Assembly: GCF_019797865.1 (NCBI RefSeq)
Contig: NZ_CP081869.1
Span: 2,257,501 to 2,321,500 of the forward strand
DNA from: Chenggangzhangella methanolivorans
Lineage (GTDB): Bacteria > Pseudomonadota > Alphaproteobacteria > Rhizobiales > Methylopilaceae
DNA length: 64,000 bases
Direction: 5' to 3'
Made by a program: the position numbers and the translations under genes. The notes below the pieces were generated by a model. The model made no database searches, was not told the origin of the DNA, and saw only the letters and a program-made list of their open reading frames with translations. Below, in pieces: positions 36,339-46,131 of this stretch. How positions within the stretch are numbered: position 1 is the first letter of the stretch; each line of letters begins with the position of its first letter.

Positions 36339-36364
36339 GTAACGAAGCGCCGTCCGGTCGCGAA
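36339..36364 (+). promoter_or_regulatory. Candidate SigF-dependent promoter of the buf operon
   Basis: GTAACG (36339-36344), a 16-base spacer, then CGAA (36361-36364). It agrees with the GTAAC-N16-CGAA promoter known for SigF/NrsF regulons in Caulobacter. It lies 45 bases before the bufA start. Confidence 0.7.
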
Positions 36365-36409
36365 GTCCCTGTCACGAGCCGCGTCCGGCTCGCCAACGGG
36401 AGAACCACC

Positions 36410-36700
36410 ATGAACCGTCGCACCGTCAACGTCGCCCTCGCGGGCTCGCTCGCCGCCGCGCTTTCGACGCTCGCTCTCGCAGCCCCCGCCTCCGCCGACG
36501 ACAAGATGGCCGGCAAGGAGAAGTGCTACGGCGTCGCGATGAAGGGCCAGAACGACTGCGCCGCCGGCCCCGGCACCACCTGCGCCGGCACCTCCAAGGT
36601 CGACTATCAGGGCAACGCCTGGAAGGCGGTGCCGAAGGGCTCCTGCGTCGCGATGAAGACGCCGAAGGGCATGGGCTCGCTCGAGCCGATCAAGATGTGA
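36410..36700 (+). CDS. bufA1: DUF2282 bufferin-type RiPP precursor (BufA1)
   Basis: 96-aa periplasmic peptide precursor. A Sec signal [18 protein letters not shown] ends near PASA. The mature ~65 residues hold four Cys in the family spacing: [25 protein letters not shown] and GSCVAMK. In described bufferins these Cys are modified by the BufB/BufC enzyme complex into thiooxazole-type copper ligands. A SigF-like promoter lies upstream and a stable hairpin follows the stop, fitting high expression of the peptide over its enzymes. Confidence 0.92.
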   Translation: MNRRTVNVALAGSLAAALSTLALAAPASADDKMAGKEKCYGVAMKGQNDCAAGPGTTCAGTSKVDYQGNAWKAVPKGSCVAMKTPKGMGSLEPIKM

Positions 36701-36707
36701 CCCGTTC

Positions 36708-36736
36708 GGGCGGCGGCCTCCGGACGGCCGCCGCCC
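36708..36736 (+). terminator. Hairpin between bufA1 and bufB (partial terminator or mRNA stabiliser)
   Basis: GGGCGGCGGCC pairs perfectly with GGCCGCCGCCC around TCCGGAC; the sequence after it is CGGCCCTCTTCC, with few T. It probably tunes bufA versus bufB levels. Confidence 0.55.
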
Positions 36737-36766
36737 GGCCCTCTTCCTGATCGCAAGGAGGCCGCC

Positions 36767-37616
36767 ATGTCCTCGGCTCACCTGCCGGCCTGCGCCGGCC
36801 TCGGCTTCAAGCCGCAGCACTTCGCCGACATTCTCGCCGACGACTTTTCGGGCTTTCTCGAGGTCCACGCCGAGAACCACATGGGCGCCGGCGGCCCGCC
36901 GCACGCGATGCTGACGCGCCTTCGGCGCGACCATGCGCTCTCGATCCACGGCGTCGGGCTCTCGATCGGCGGCGCAAGCGCGCTCGACAAAGAGCACCTG
37001 AGAAGGCTCCGCACGCTCTGCGACCGCTACGAGCCCGAGAGCTTTTCCGAGCACCTCGCCTGGTCGAGCCACGGCGAAACCTTCCTCAACGACCTCCTGC
37101 CTCTGCCCTACACGGCCGAGACGCTCGCTCGCGTCTGCGCTCATGTGGACGAGACGCAGGACGCGCTCGGACGAAGGATGTTGCTGGAGAACCCGGCCAC
37201 CTATGTGACCTTCGCCGAAAGCGACGTTCCCGAGACCGAGTTCCTCGCCGAGATCGCCCGGCGCCACCGGCTGCGGGCTGCTCGACGTCAACAACGTGTT
37301 CGTCTCGGCCACGAACCACGGCTTTTTGGCGCAAGGCTATCTCGCGGACTTTCCGCTTCACGCCGTGGGCGAGATCCATCTCGGCGGCCATGACGCGCAG
37401 GAAGACGAGACCGGCGCGCCGCTGCTGATCGACGCGCATGGGGCGCAAGTCGTCGACCCCGTCTGGGCGCTCTACGCCGACGTCGTCGCGCGGCTCGGGC
37501 CCACGCCGACGCTGGTCGAATGGGACAACGATGTGCCCGCCTGGGCCATCCTGCGCGCCGAGGCCGATCGCGCCGACGCGATTCTGGCGCGCGCCGCGCG
37601 CCGGCCGGCGGCCTGA
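36767..37616 (+). CDS. bufB: DUF692 multinuclear iron oxidase, BufB/MbnB type (apparent frameshift)
   Basis: TIM-barrel, iron-dependent RiPP-modifying enzyme of the MbnB/DUF692 family. Metal-ligand segments are visible: [67 protein letters not shown] and LVEWDNDVP. The frame breaks near 37263, where one extra C is inserted (CGCCACCGG for CGCACCGG); removal gives [13 protein letters not shown]. Corrected length 282 aa. ATG 36767 follows AAGGAGG. It acts with BufC on BufA. Confidence 0.92.
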
Positions 37617-37620
37617 GCCG

Positions 37621-38399
37621 ATGTCCGCCCTCACCCAGTTGCGCTTCGCCGAGGCGCTCCGCGATCCCGCGACGCCGGCGCCGGTCGCGCTCTCGCGGGT
37701 TTCGGGCGCGGAGCCCATCCGGCGCTTCGCCGTCTACCGCAACAACGTCACGGTCTCGCTCACGAACGCGATCGGAACGCGGTTCCCGCGGTCGGCCGCA
37801 TCGTCGGCGAGGAGTTCTTCGCGGAGCTCGCCCGCGCCTATGTCGCGGAACACCCGCCCCGCTCGCCCCTCATGATGACCTATGGCGACGACTTTCCGGA
37901 CTTCGTCGCCGCGGCGCCGGGGCTGGAGGAGCTTCCCTATCTCGCCGACGTCGCGCGGCTCGAGGCGGCGCGCACCCGCGCCTATCACGCCGCCGACGCC
38001 GAGCCGCTGGGACCGGACGCCTTCGCAGCGCTCGATCCCGCGAAGCTCGACCGGATCGCCGTCACGCTTCACCCGAGCGTCGAGATCGTCCGCTCGTCCC
38101 ATCCGGTCGCGACCATCTGGGCGATGAACGCCGGCGAGGCGGAGCTCGGGCCGATCGAGGACTGGGCGCCCGAGGACGCCGTCGTCGTCCGACCGGCGCT
38201 CGACGTCGTGGTCCGGCGGCTTCCGCCCGGCGGCGCGGCCTTTCTTGGCGCGCTCGGCGAGGGCATGACCCTCGACGCCGCAGCCGAGACGGCGCTTTCC
38301 GACGCCCGAGACTTCGACCTTTCCCGAAACCTCATCGGCCTCATCGAGGCGGGCCTTGCGTCCGCGCTTCGGGGGCCAAGCCGCAGGAGCAAACCATGA
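37621..38399 (+). CDS. bufC: DUF2063 RiPP recognition partner, BufC type (apparent frameshift)
   Basis: Partner of the DUF692 enzyme that binds the precursor peptide (MbnC-like N-terminal domain). The head [18 protein letters not shown] and [18 protein letters not shown] is the DUF2063 signature. Near 37790 one G seems lost (TTCCCGCGG for TTCCCGGCGG); repair gives [21 protein letters not shown] then [12 protein letters not shown]. The C-terminal half is the usual second domain. Corrected length 259 aa. It starts 4 bases after bufB and overlaps the DoxX gene. Confidence 0.9.
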
Positions 38400-38866
38400 C
38401 CGACGCCGCATCCGCTCAGGCCCGGCCCCGCCACGGGTTTTCCGGCCTCGCCGAGAGTTTCGTCGCCCTGCTCGACCGCATCCCGCATTCGGCGCTGGCG
38501 CTCGCCGCCCGGATCTTTCCCGCCGCGGTGTTCTGGCAGTCCGGCCAGACCAAGGTGTCGGGCTTCGGCCTGTCCGACAGCGCCGTCTTCCTGTTCCAGG
38601 ACGAATACCGTCTGCCGCTGATAGACCCGACGCTCGCAGCCTATGGCGCGGCGATCGCCGAACATCTGTTCCCGATGCTGCTGGTTCTCGGCCTCGCCAG
38701 CCGCCTCTCGGCGCTCGCGCTGCTCGCCATGACGCTCGTCATCGAGATCTTCGTCTATCCCGACGCCTGGCCGACCCACGGCGTGTGGGCCGCCTGCTTT
38801 CTCTATGTGATCGCCCGCGGGCCGGGCGCGATCTCGCTCGATCGGCTGCTGTTCGCGAGGCGTTGA
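38396..38866 (+). CDS. DoxX family membrane protein (BufD-like)
   Basis: 156-aa, four-helix inner-membrane protein. The DoxX pattern is [19 protein letters not shown] near residues 40-58, followed by helices around [30 protein letters not shown] and [14 protein letters not shown]. DoxX genes commonly close bufferin operons, perhaps giving electrons or oxidative support for the modification; its role is not settled. Start ATG overlaps the bufC stop (ATGA). Confidence 0.9.
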   Translation: MTDAASAQARPRHGFSGLAESFVALLDRIPHSALALAARIFPAAVFWQSGQTKVSGFGLSDSAVFLFQDEYRLPLIDPTLAAYGAAIAEHLFPMLLVLGLASRLSALALLAMTLVIEIFVYPDAWPTHGVWAACFLYVIARGPGAISLDRLLFARR

Positions 38867-38954
38867 GCCGCCCCGCGAGGCGCTGTCGTTGATTCGTCGC
38901 GTTCTTTCGGGTTTATCGGCGCCGCGACGCAGCGACACCCGAAGGAGAGAGCGA

Positions 38955-40388
38955 ATGACCGATTGGCCCGTCTATGGAAAGATCACCGGCCCGATCGTCA
39001 TCATCGGCTTCGGCTCGATCGGCCGCGGCACGCTTCCGCTGATCTACCGCCACTTCGAGTTCGACAAGGATCGGGTCGTCGCGATCGATCCGTCCGACCT
39101 CAACAAGCACATCCTCGACGAATACGGCGTGCCCTTCATCCAGAAGCACGTCACCAAGGAGAACTATCGCGAGCTGCTGACCCCGCTGCTCACCAAGGGC
39201 GAGGGCCAGGGCTTCTGCGTCAACCTCTCCGTGGACACCGGCTCCGCCGACCTCATCGAGCTCTGCCAGGAGCTCGGCTGCCTCTACATCGACACGGTCA
39301 ACGAGCCCTGGCTCGGCTTCTATTTCGACAAGACCAAAGGCCCCAGCGAGCGCTCCAACTACGCGCTGCGCGAGATGACGCTCGACCTGCGCCGCCGCTC
39401 GCCCAAGGGCCTGCCGACCGCCGTGTCGACCTGCGGCGCGAACCCCGGGATGGTGTCGTTCTTCGTCAAGCAGGCGGCGCTCAACATCGCCTCCGACCTC
39501 AAGCTCAACGCGCCCGAGCCGAAGACCCGCGAGGAGTGGGCCGGCCTCATGCGCCAGATCGGCGTCAAGGGCGTGCACATCGCCGAGCGCGACACCCAGC
39601 GCACCGCCGAGCCCAAGCCCCGCGGCGTGTTCCTCAACACCTGGTCGGTCGAGGGCTTCATCTCGGAGGGCCTGCAGCCCGCCGAACTCGGCTGGGGCAC
39701 GCATGAGAAGTGGGCGCCGGCCAACGCCAAGACCCATGAGGACCCGAAGGCGGCCGCCATCTACCTGATGCAGCCGGGCGCCGCCACGAAGGTGCGCACC
39801 TGGTGCCCGACGCCCGGTCCCCAGTACGGCTTTCTCGTGACCCACAACGAGTCGATCTCGATCTCGGACTTCTTCACCGTCTGGGAGGACGGCAAGGCCG
39901 TCTATCGCCCGACCTGCCACTACGCCTACCACCCGGCCGACGTCGCGGTGCTGTCGTGGCACGAGCTGTTCGGCGCCGAGGGCAAGACGCAGGAGACCCT
40001 GCACGTGCTCGACGAGGACGAAATCGTCGACGGGATCGACGAGCTCGGCGTGCTGCTCTACGGCCACGCCAAGGGCGCGTACTGGTACGGCTCTCAATTG
40101 TCGATCGAGGAGACGCGGTCGCTCGCGCCGTATCAGAGCGCGACCGGCCTTCAGGTCACCTCCGCGATCCTCGCCGGCATGGTGTGGGCGCTCGAGAACC
40201 CGAACGAAGGCATCGTCGAGACCGACGAGATGGACTTCAAGCGCTGCCTCGAGATCCAGAAGCCCTATCTCGGCCCGGTCGAGGGCTACTATACCGAGTG
40301 GACGCCGCTCGAGAACCGCCCTGGCTTGTTCCCCGAGGAGATCGACGAGAGCGACCCCTGGCAGTTCAGAAACTTCTTTGTGGGCTAA
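38955..40388 (+). CDS. hss: Homospermidine synthase
   Basis: NAD-dependent enzyme joining two putrescines into sym-homospermidine, the main polyamine of many alphaproteobacteria. The Rossmann motif IVIIGFGSIGRGTLPLIYRH begins at ~14. Saccharopine-dehydrogenase-like segments include TVNEPW, STCGANPGMVSFFVKQAAL and the substrate-pocket YGFLVTHNESISISDFF. 477 aa, the full family length. ATG 38955 follows GAAGGAGAGAG. ODC, 5.4 kb upstream, would supply putrescine. Confidence 0.97.
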   Translation: MTDWPVYGKITGPIVIIGFGSIGRGTLPLIYRHFEFDKDRVVAIDPSDLNKHILDEYGVPFIQKHVTKENYRELLTPLLTKGEGQGFCVNLSVDTGSADLIELCQELGCLYIDTVNEPWLGFYFDKTKGPSERSNYALREMTLDLRRRSPKGLPTAVSTCGANPGMVSFFVKQAALNIASDLKLNAPEPKTREEWAGLMRQIGVKGVHIAERDTQRTAEPKPRGVFLNTWSVEGFISEGLQPAELGWGTHEKWAPANAKTHEDPKAAAIYLMQPGAATKVRTWCPTPGPQYGFLVTHNESISISDFFTVWEDGKAVYRPTCHYAYHPADVAVLSWHELFGAEGKTQETLHVLDEDEIVDGIDELGVLLYGHAKGAYWYGSQLSIEETRSLAPYQSATGLQVTSAILAGMVWALENPNEGIVETDEMDFKRCLEIQKPYLGPVEGYYTEWTPLENRPGLFPEEIDESDPWQFRNFFVG

Positions 40389-40550
40389 ACGCCCGCAGCG
40401 AATACTTCCGGACTCGAATAAATAGAATTTTCATAAAATAACCGACCTTCGATCTCGGGGTTTTTACCGCCGGCCGGACTTGCGACTGCAAATCCGCCGG
40501 CGGTAGACTTCCGCGCCCGCTGTGATTCGACAGCAATCGGGGGACCTTCG

Positions 40551-40817
40551 ATGAAAAGATCTCTTGCACTTGGCCTCGCGGCCGCGACGGCGCTCGCCGG
40601 AGCGCTCGCCACCCAGCCCGCGGAAGCCCGCATCGGCCGCGGCGGCGCGCTCGTCGGCGGCCTGCTTGCAGGCGCCGTGGTCGGCTCCGCGATCGCCGAC
40701 GCCAATCGCCGCCCGAGGGTCAAGTACTACTACGGCGGCCCGGCCTATTACGCGGCCCCGGCCTATCCGTCCTATTGCGGCGCTCCGCCCTATCCGCCCT
40801 GCCCGGTTCCCTACTGA
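40551..40817 (+). CDS. Small secreted glycine-zipper protein
   Basis: 88 aa. Signal MKRSLALGLAAATALAGAL is cut near AEA. A glycine-rich hydrophobic segment GGALVGGLLAGAVVGSAIA (glycine zipper) is followed by a Tyr/Pro-rich tail with two Cys (PSYCGAPP and PPCPVPY). Such proteins sit in the envelope and are of unknown function. GGGGGACC-like purines precede ATG 40551. Confidence 0.75.
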   Translation: MKRSLALGLAAATALAGALATQPAEARIGRGGALVGGLLAGAVVGSAIADANRRPRVKYYYGGPAYYAAPAYPSYCGAPPYPPCPVPY

Positions 40818-40872
40818 AGACGGCCGCGTCTCGCGTCTGATCAACACCTCGATCTCGGGAAGAACCTGAAAC

Positions 40873-41307
40873 ATGCGTCGCACCACATTCCTCGCCGCGG
40901 CCGCGCTCGCGGCCGTGCTCGGCCAGCCCGCCTTCGCGCAGGCCCCCACGGCCCCGCAGGCCGCCGACGACGACAACCGGCCGATGGACTGCACCATCGC
41001 GGCCGCCTATTTCTGCAAGGAGGGCGGCTGCTCGAAGACCGAGAGCTTCGGCGACCTGAAGCTGCCGGGCCGCTTGCTGGTCAACTTCGAAAGCCGCGTC
41101 ATCGCGAGCGTCACCGCCGACGGGCTGCCGCACATCACACCGATCGGGACCTACGCGGTCGTCGGCGACGCCCAGATCATCCAGGGCGTCGAAGGCGGCA
41201 CGGGCTGGATGGTCCACGTCAACAAGGCCGACGGCGACCTGAACTTCACCGTCACCTCCGACGACAACACGCTCATCGGCGACGGAACCTGCAAGAAGCT
41301 CGACTGA
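40873..41307 (+). CDS. Hypothetical secreted protein
   Basis: 144 aa. Signal MRRTTFLAAAALAAVLGQ, cut near AFAQA. The mature part has four Cys (MDCTIAA, YFCKEGGCSK and DGTCKKLD) and alternating beta strands (LLVNFESRVIASVTADGL, LNFTVTSDDN). It resembles small periplasmic hypothetical proteins of this order; no function is known. It lies 55 bases after the glycine-zipper gene, possibly in one transcript ended by the hairpin at 41334. Confidence 0.75.
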   Translation: MRRTTFLAAAALAAVLGQPAFAQAPTAPQAADDDNRPMDCTIAAAYFCKEGGCSKTESFGDLKLPGRLLVNFESRVIASVTADGLPHITPIGTYAVVGDAQIIQGVEGGTGWMVHVNKADGDLNFTVTSDDNTLIGDGTCKKLD

Positions 41308-41333
41308 CGATCGTCTTGACCAAAAATCGACTC

Positions 41334-41372
41334 GGGCGGGGCGCCGGACCGGCGCTCCGCCCGAACGTTTTT
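41334..41372 (+). terminator. Rho-independent terminator
   Basis: GGGCGGGGCGCCGG pairs with CCGGCGCTCCGCCC (one mismatch) and is followed by GAACGTTTTT. It separates the secreted-protein gene from the convergent mechanosensitive channel gene. Confidence 0.85.
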
Positions 41373-41379
41373 CAGCCCC

Positions 41380-42543
41380 TCAGGCCGGCTCCTGCTGCGC
41401 GGAGCGCTTCGGAACGCGCTGCCGAAACACCGGGCGCGTCTCCATCTCGGCCGCCGGCGCCGGGGCCCGGTGGCTGACGTCCGCGCGGTGGCGCGGCAGC
41501 GCGTAAGGGTGTTCGGCGTTCAGCCACGTGATCATCTTCTCGCGCATCTCGCAGCGCAGATCCCAGACCTTGGGCGAGGTGCCGGCCGACACCAGCAGGC
41601 GCACCTCGATCACGAACTCCTTGGCGTCGGAGACCTGAAGATTGACCACCTGCCCGTCCCAGAGCGGGCTTTCGGCGACGAGCTCCTCGAGCTTCTCGCG
41701 CATCACGGCGATCGGGGCCGAGTGGTCGACATAGATCATCACCGTGCCGATGATCGACGCGCCGTCGCGGGTCCAGTTCTGAAACGGGTTCTCGATGAAG
41801 TATCTGAGCGGCAGCACCAGGCGCCGCCAGTCCCAGAGGCGCACGACCACGTACGTGCTGGTGATCTCCTCCACCCAGCCCCATTCGTTCTCGACCACGA
41901 TGGCGTCTTCGAGCCGGATCGGCTGGGTGATGGCGAGCTGGATGCCGGCCACGAGATTGGCCAGAACCGGCTGCATCGCGAGGCCGAGGATGAGGCCCGC
42001 CGCGCCCGCCGACGCCAGCAGCGAGACGCCGTATTGCCGGACGCTGTCGAAGGTCATCAGCGCGGCCGCGAGCGTCACCACGAAGGCGAGCGTGACGCCC
42101 GCGCGCTTTAGGATCGAGATCTGGGTCGCGTGCTTGCGGGCGAGCTGGTTGTCCTCGGCGTCGAGCTTGAAACGCCGCATGTAGACGACGGTCCAGATGT
42201 GGAGCGCCGTCACCGCTGTCCAGCCGATCAGCACCATGGTGGCGATCAGCAGGCCGTGGCGCAGCGCCCCCACGGCGACCTCCGGCAGAGGCGCGGCCGC
42301 GATCGCGACGCCGAGCGTGAAGATCAGGAGCGCGAGCCGCGACGGGCCCTGCGTGCGCTGGACCAGCGAGCGCCAGAACAGCGACCGGTTCTCGACCTTG
42401 CGCTGCAGGCGACGGAAGATCGCGCCGTGAACCGCGACCGGAATCGCGATCGCGCAGGCGAACAGCAGGAGGCTCACGGCCCAGTCGGGCAGCCAGTTCA
42501 GCTGCTCTGCGCCCTGCTCGACGACGGCCGCGACATCCTCCAT
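41380..42543 (-). CDS. Mechanosensitive ion channel, MscS family
   Basis: 387-aa inner-membrane channel that releases solutes on hypo-osmotic shock. About five hydrophobic segments end in the pore helix GVSLLASAGAAGLILGLAMQPVLANLVAGIQLA, the MscS TM3 with its Gly/Ala packing. The beta domain is DAIVVENEWGWVEEITSTYVVVRLWDWRRLVLPLRYF. The C-terminal extension (RAPAPAAEMETRP...) is low complexity. ATG 42543 has GGGGA upstream; an in-frame ATG at 42573 lacks one. Confidence 0.93.
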   Translation of the reverse strand: MEDVAAVVEQGAEQLNWLPDWAVSLLLFACAIAIPVAVHGAIFRRLQRKVENRSLFWRSLVQRTQGPSRLALLIFTLGVAIAAAPLPEVAVGALRHGLLIATMVLIGWTAVTALHIWTVVYMRRFKLDAEDNQLARKHATQISILKRAGVTLAFVVTLAAALMTFDSVRQYGVSLLASAGAAGLILGLAMQPVLANLVAGIQLAITQPIRLEDAIVVENEWGWVEEITSTYVVVRLWDWRRLVLPLRYFIENPFQNWTRDGASIIGTVMIYVDHSAPIAVMREKLEELVAESPLWDGQVVNLQVSDAKEFVIEVRLLVSAGTSPKVWDLRCEMREKMITWLNAEHPYALPRHRADVSHRAPAPAAEMETRPVFRQRVPKRSAQQEPA

Positions 42544-42727
42544 GGCGGAAATCCCCGGTGTTTCCTCCAGCATGGGGGGCGAACGGACCGCCCTTCCAGA
42601 GGGTTCCCGCGGATGCGAACAAAATGCGTGCGCCGCAGCGAGAAATTTTAGGCGCCGTTCGGACGGCTTGGCGCGAGGGTCGGCCCGCTATAGGGATGCG
42701 CCCTTCAGCCTCCCTCAAGTTCAGCCG

Positions 42728-43994
42728 ATGTCTGCTTCCGCCGTCTGGCGCCCCTTCACCCAGCACGCCGTCGAACCGGCCCCGCCGCGCATCGTCCGCT
42801 CGGAGGGCGCCTGGCTTCATGACGCCGAGGGCCGCGCGATCCTCGACGCGATCTCGTCCTGGTGGGTGACGACGCATGGGCACCGCCAGCCGCGCATCAT
42901 GGCGGCGATCCGGGAGGCGAGCGAGAACCTCGACCAGATCATCTTCGCAGGACTGACCCACGCGCCCGCCGAAGACCTCGCCTCACGCCTCGTCGGCGTC
43001 GCGCCGCGCGGCCTCACGCGCGTCTTCTTCTCCGACTCCGGCTCCACCGCCGTCGAGGTCGCGCTGAAGATGGCGCTCGGGACGTTCCAGAACCGCGGCG
43101 ACCTCAAGCGCGTGCGGATCGCGGCGCTCGAGGGCGGCTATCACGGCGACACGATCGGCACGATGAGCGTCGGCGCGCGCGGCGTCTTCAACGCGCCTTA
43201 CGCGCCGCTGCTGTTCGAGGTCGAGCGCATCCCCTTCCCTGAGCCCGGCGCCGAGCAGGCGGCCTATGACGCGCTGGAGCGCGCCGGCCGCGACGGCGCG
43301 CTGGCGGCGCTCGTGCTCGAGCCGCTGATCCTCGGGGCCGGCGGCATGCTGACCTATCGGCCCGAGGCGCTCTCCGAGATGGCGCGGATCGCGCGCGGCC
43401 GGGGCGCTCGTCGTCGCCGACGAGGTGATGACCGGCTGGGGCCGCACCGGGACCATGTTCGCCTGCGACCAGGCGGGCCTCGTCCCCGACATCCTCTGCA
43501 CGTCCAAGGGACTGACCGGCGGCGCCGTCCCGCTCGCCGCGACGCTCGCGCGCGAAGAGATCTTCGAGGCGCATCTGTCGCAGGACCGCGCCAAGACCTT
43601 CTTCCATTCCTCCTCCTTCACCGCGAACCCGATCGCCTGCGCAGCCGCGCTCGCCAATCTCGACGTCTGGCGCGACGAGCCCGTGGCGGAGCGCGTCGCG
43701 GCGCTCGCGCAAGCTCAGACGGAGCGCGTCCGGGCTTACGAGGACGACCCGAGGTTTGCGAACGCGCGGACCTGCGGAACCATCGCGGCGGTCGACCTGA
43801 AGGTTTCTGACGCCGGCTATCTATCTGAGATCGGCCCGAGGCTGCGCGCCTTCTTCCTGGAGCGCGGCCTGCTCATCCGTCCGCTCGGCGACGTCATCTA
43901 TCTGATGCCGCCCTATTGCGTGACGGCGGCCGAGCTCGACCGCCTGCACGACGCGATCCTCGAAGTGCCCGGCGCGCTGGAGGCGGCGCGATGA
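42728..43994 (+). CDS. bioA: Adenosylmethionine--8-amino-7-oxononanoate transaminase (apparent frameshift)
   Basis: PLP enzyme making 7,8-diaminopelargonate in biotin synthesis. Start [14 protein letters not shown] is the BioA hallmark. [33 protein letters not shown] and [11 protein letters not shown] bind substrate and PLP; the Schiff-base Lys is in CTSKGLTGG. One extra base near 43402 (CGGCCGGGGC) shifts the frame; removal gives [21 protein letters not shown]. Corrected length 421 aa. It overlaps bioZ by ATGA. No bioB, bioF or bioD is in the window. Confidence 0.92.
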
Positions 43995-44969
43995 GGGCGG
44001 CGGGAACCCGCATTCTCGGCCTCGGCCACGCCGTTCCGGCGCGGCGCGTCGGCAACGCCGAGATCGAGGCGCGCGTCGGCGTCGAGCCCGGCTGGATCGA
44101 ACGGCGAACGGGCGTGCGCGAGCGGCGATGGGCGGAAGACGGCGAGACGCTGTCGGGGCTTGCGGTGGAGGCCGGAGGCGCGGCGCTCCGGGAGGCGGGG
44201 ATCGATCCGTCCGAGGTCGCGCTGCTGATCCTTGCGACCTCGACCCCCGACCGCCTGCTCCCGCCCTCCTCTCCGCTCGTCGCCCATCGGCTCGGCTTGA
44301 AGGCCGGCGCGATCGACATGGCGGGCGCCTGCGGCGGCTTCGTCTATGCGCTCGCGCTCGCCGACGCGCAGGTCCGCGCCAGCGGCCGGGCGGCGCTCGT
44401 CGTCGCCGGCAACATCCTGAGCCGCAGGATCAGCTTCGCGGACCGCGGCTCGGCCGCGCTCTTCGGCGACGCGGCGGGCGCCCTCGTGCTCGGCCCGAGC
44501 GCCGAGCCGACCGGCGTCGCCGGGCAGTCGCTCGCCTCCGAGGGCTCGGGCTACGGCCTGGTCGGCATCCCGGCGGGCGGCGGCGAGCGGCCGTTTTCGG
44601 CCGACGTCCCGATCGAGGACACCCGGATGGCGATCACCGACGGCCGGGGCCTGTTCACCGAGGCGGTGCGGATGATGACCGGTTGCGCCGAGGCCGCGCT
44701 CGATGAGGCCGGCGTCGCGGCGGCCGGTCGACCGCTTCCTGCCGCATCAGGCCAACAGCCGGATCTTCGCCGCCGTCGGGCGCAAGCTCGGGGTGCGGGA
44801 GGAGGCCATGGTCAGCACCATCGCCGACTACGGCAACTCCTCGGCGGCCACGATTCCGCTGTCGCTCGCGCTGTCGCACGCCGCGAAGCCGCTTGGAAAA
44901 GGCGAGACGCTGCTGATGACCGCCGCGGGCGCTGGCCTGACGGGCGGCGCCCTGGTGTTCAGGACCTAA
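43991..44969 (+). CDS. bioZ: Beta-ketoacyl-ACP synthase III family protein, BioZ-type (apparent frameshift)
   Basis: KAS III-fold condensing enzyme. The catalytic Cys is in [13 protein letters not shown], His in [10 protein letters not shown] and Asn in [12 protein letters not shown]. The N-terminal [15 protein letters not shown] and [14 protein letters not shown] are typical FabH. One extra G near 44722 shifts the frame; removal gives [12 protein letters not shown]. Being translationally fused to bioA, it is most likely BioZ, which supplies a pimeloyl precursor in Hyphomicrobiales lacking BioC/BioH. General FabH function cannot be excluded. Corrected length 325 aa. Confidence 0.85.
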
Positions 44970-44976
44970 GACGCCG

Positions 44977-46131
44977 TCAGTTGCCCGAGAGCTGCTTCGG
45001 CAGGTTGACCGCGTCGGTCGCGGTGTTGGCGACGTTGCGCACCGAGCCGAGGATGTCGAGGAACTTCTTGAACTCGGCGGCGGCGGAGTTCGCCACGTAG
45101 AGCACGTCGCGGTCGCGGATCGTGAAGCCCTTGGCGTAGAAATAGGCCTTCGGGTCGCGCAGGTTCACGCGATAGACCACCGGCACCTTGGCCCCGTACG
45201 AGCCCTGATAGTCCGGCTTCATCTGCCGCACGGCCGATTCCGGCTCGTAGCGGAACACGAAGAACGCGCCCGGGTCGGAGCGCTGGTCGAGCAGGCCGCC
45301 GGCCTTGCCGACCGCCTCGAGCAGCGTGAGCTTCTCGAGCCCGAACTCGATCGGACCGGGCTGCGGCACCGCGCCGAAGGCGAGGAAGATCTCGGGATCC
45401 TTCGTCACGTAGATCCGGTCGCCGGCCTGCACGAAGACGTTCTCGGCCGGGTTGTCGATCATGTCCTTCATGATCGCTGAGCCCTGCTTCGAACCGCGCT
45501 GCAGGGTGATGCGGGTCTCGTAGGTCGCCTGCCTGGCGCCGCCGGCGTTGGCGATCGCGTCGAGGATGCGGTCGCCAGCCTGGGTGATGGGCTTGCGGCC
45601 CGACGTGCCGACCTCGCCGTTGACCACGTAGCTGCGCTGCACGGTCTCGGTGATCTGGACGAGCGCCTGCGGCTGGATCGCGCGGCCCTCGAGGCGGCCA
45701 CGATGTCCTTCTCGACCGTCTGGGGCGACTTCGCGCCGGCGATCACCCGGCCCGCATACGGAACCGTGATCGAGCCGTCGCTGTCGACGCGCTGGGTGAA
45801 GGTGACGCGGGCGCCGTATTCGCTGGAGAACAGGCCGCCTTGGCCCGCCTCGAACAGCGTGATGCTAAGCGTGTCGCCGACGCCGACGATCTGGCTCGGC
45901 GCAGGCGCAGGCGCCGCGAAGCGGCTGGAAAAGGCTGTGACGCGATATTGCGAGAGAATGTCGACGGCGCGCTGGGTCGAGATTGACCAGGACATAGTTC
46001 TGAAGCGCCTGCTTCTCGGAAACGATATCCTGCGTCGACGGACCCGCCGCCGGCATCGCAGAGCAGCCGGCGAGAAGACCGGCGGCCGCGGCGATGATCG
46101 CCAGGCCGGACACCGTGCTGGACCGCATCAA
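44977..46131 (-). CDS. Polysaccharide biosynthesis/export protein, Wza/KpsD-like (two apparent frameshifts)
   Basis: Outer-membrane export channel lipoprotein. The signal [19 protein letters not shown] ends in a lipobox LLAGCSA. The PES domain is [21 protein letters not shown] and [19 protein letters not shown]. Two SLBB segments follow ([38 protein letters not shown]). The frame shifts near 45983 (one extra base) and near 45697 (one missing base); correcting both gives a 384-aa protein. It opens a leftward-reading capsule cluster with the LTA-synthase-like and KpsC genes behind it. Confidence 0.9.

Noticed and set aside
35567..37312. Leftward 581-codon open frame spanning sigF and the DUF692 gene
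   Set aside because: Only the sigF part and the nrsF head have protein-like composition; the rest is the reverse strand of bufA and bufB joined by chance.
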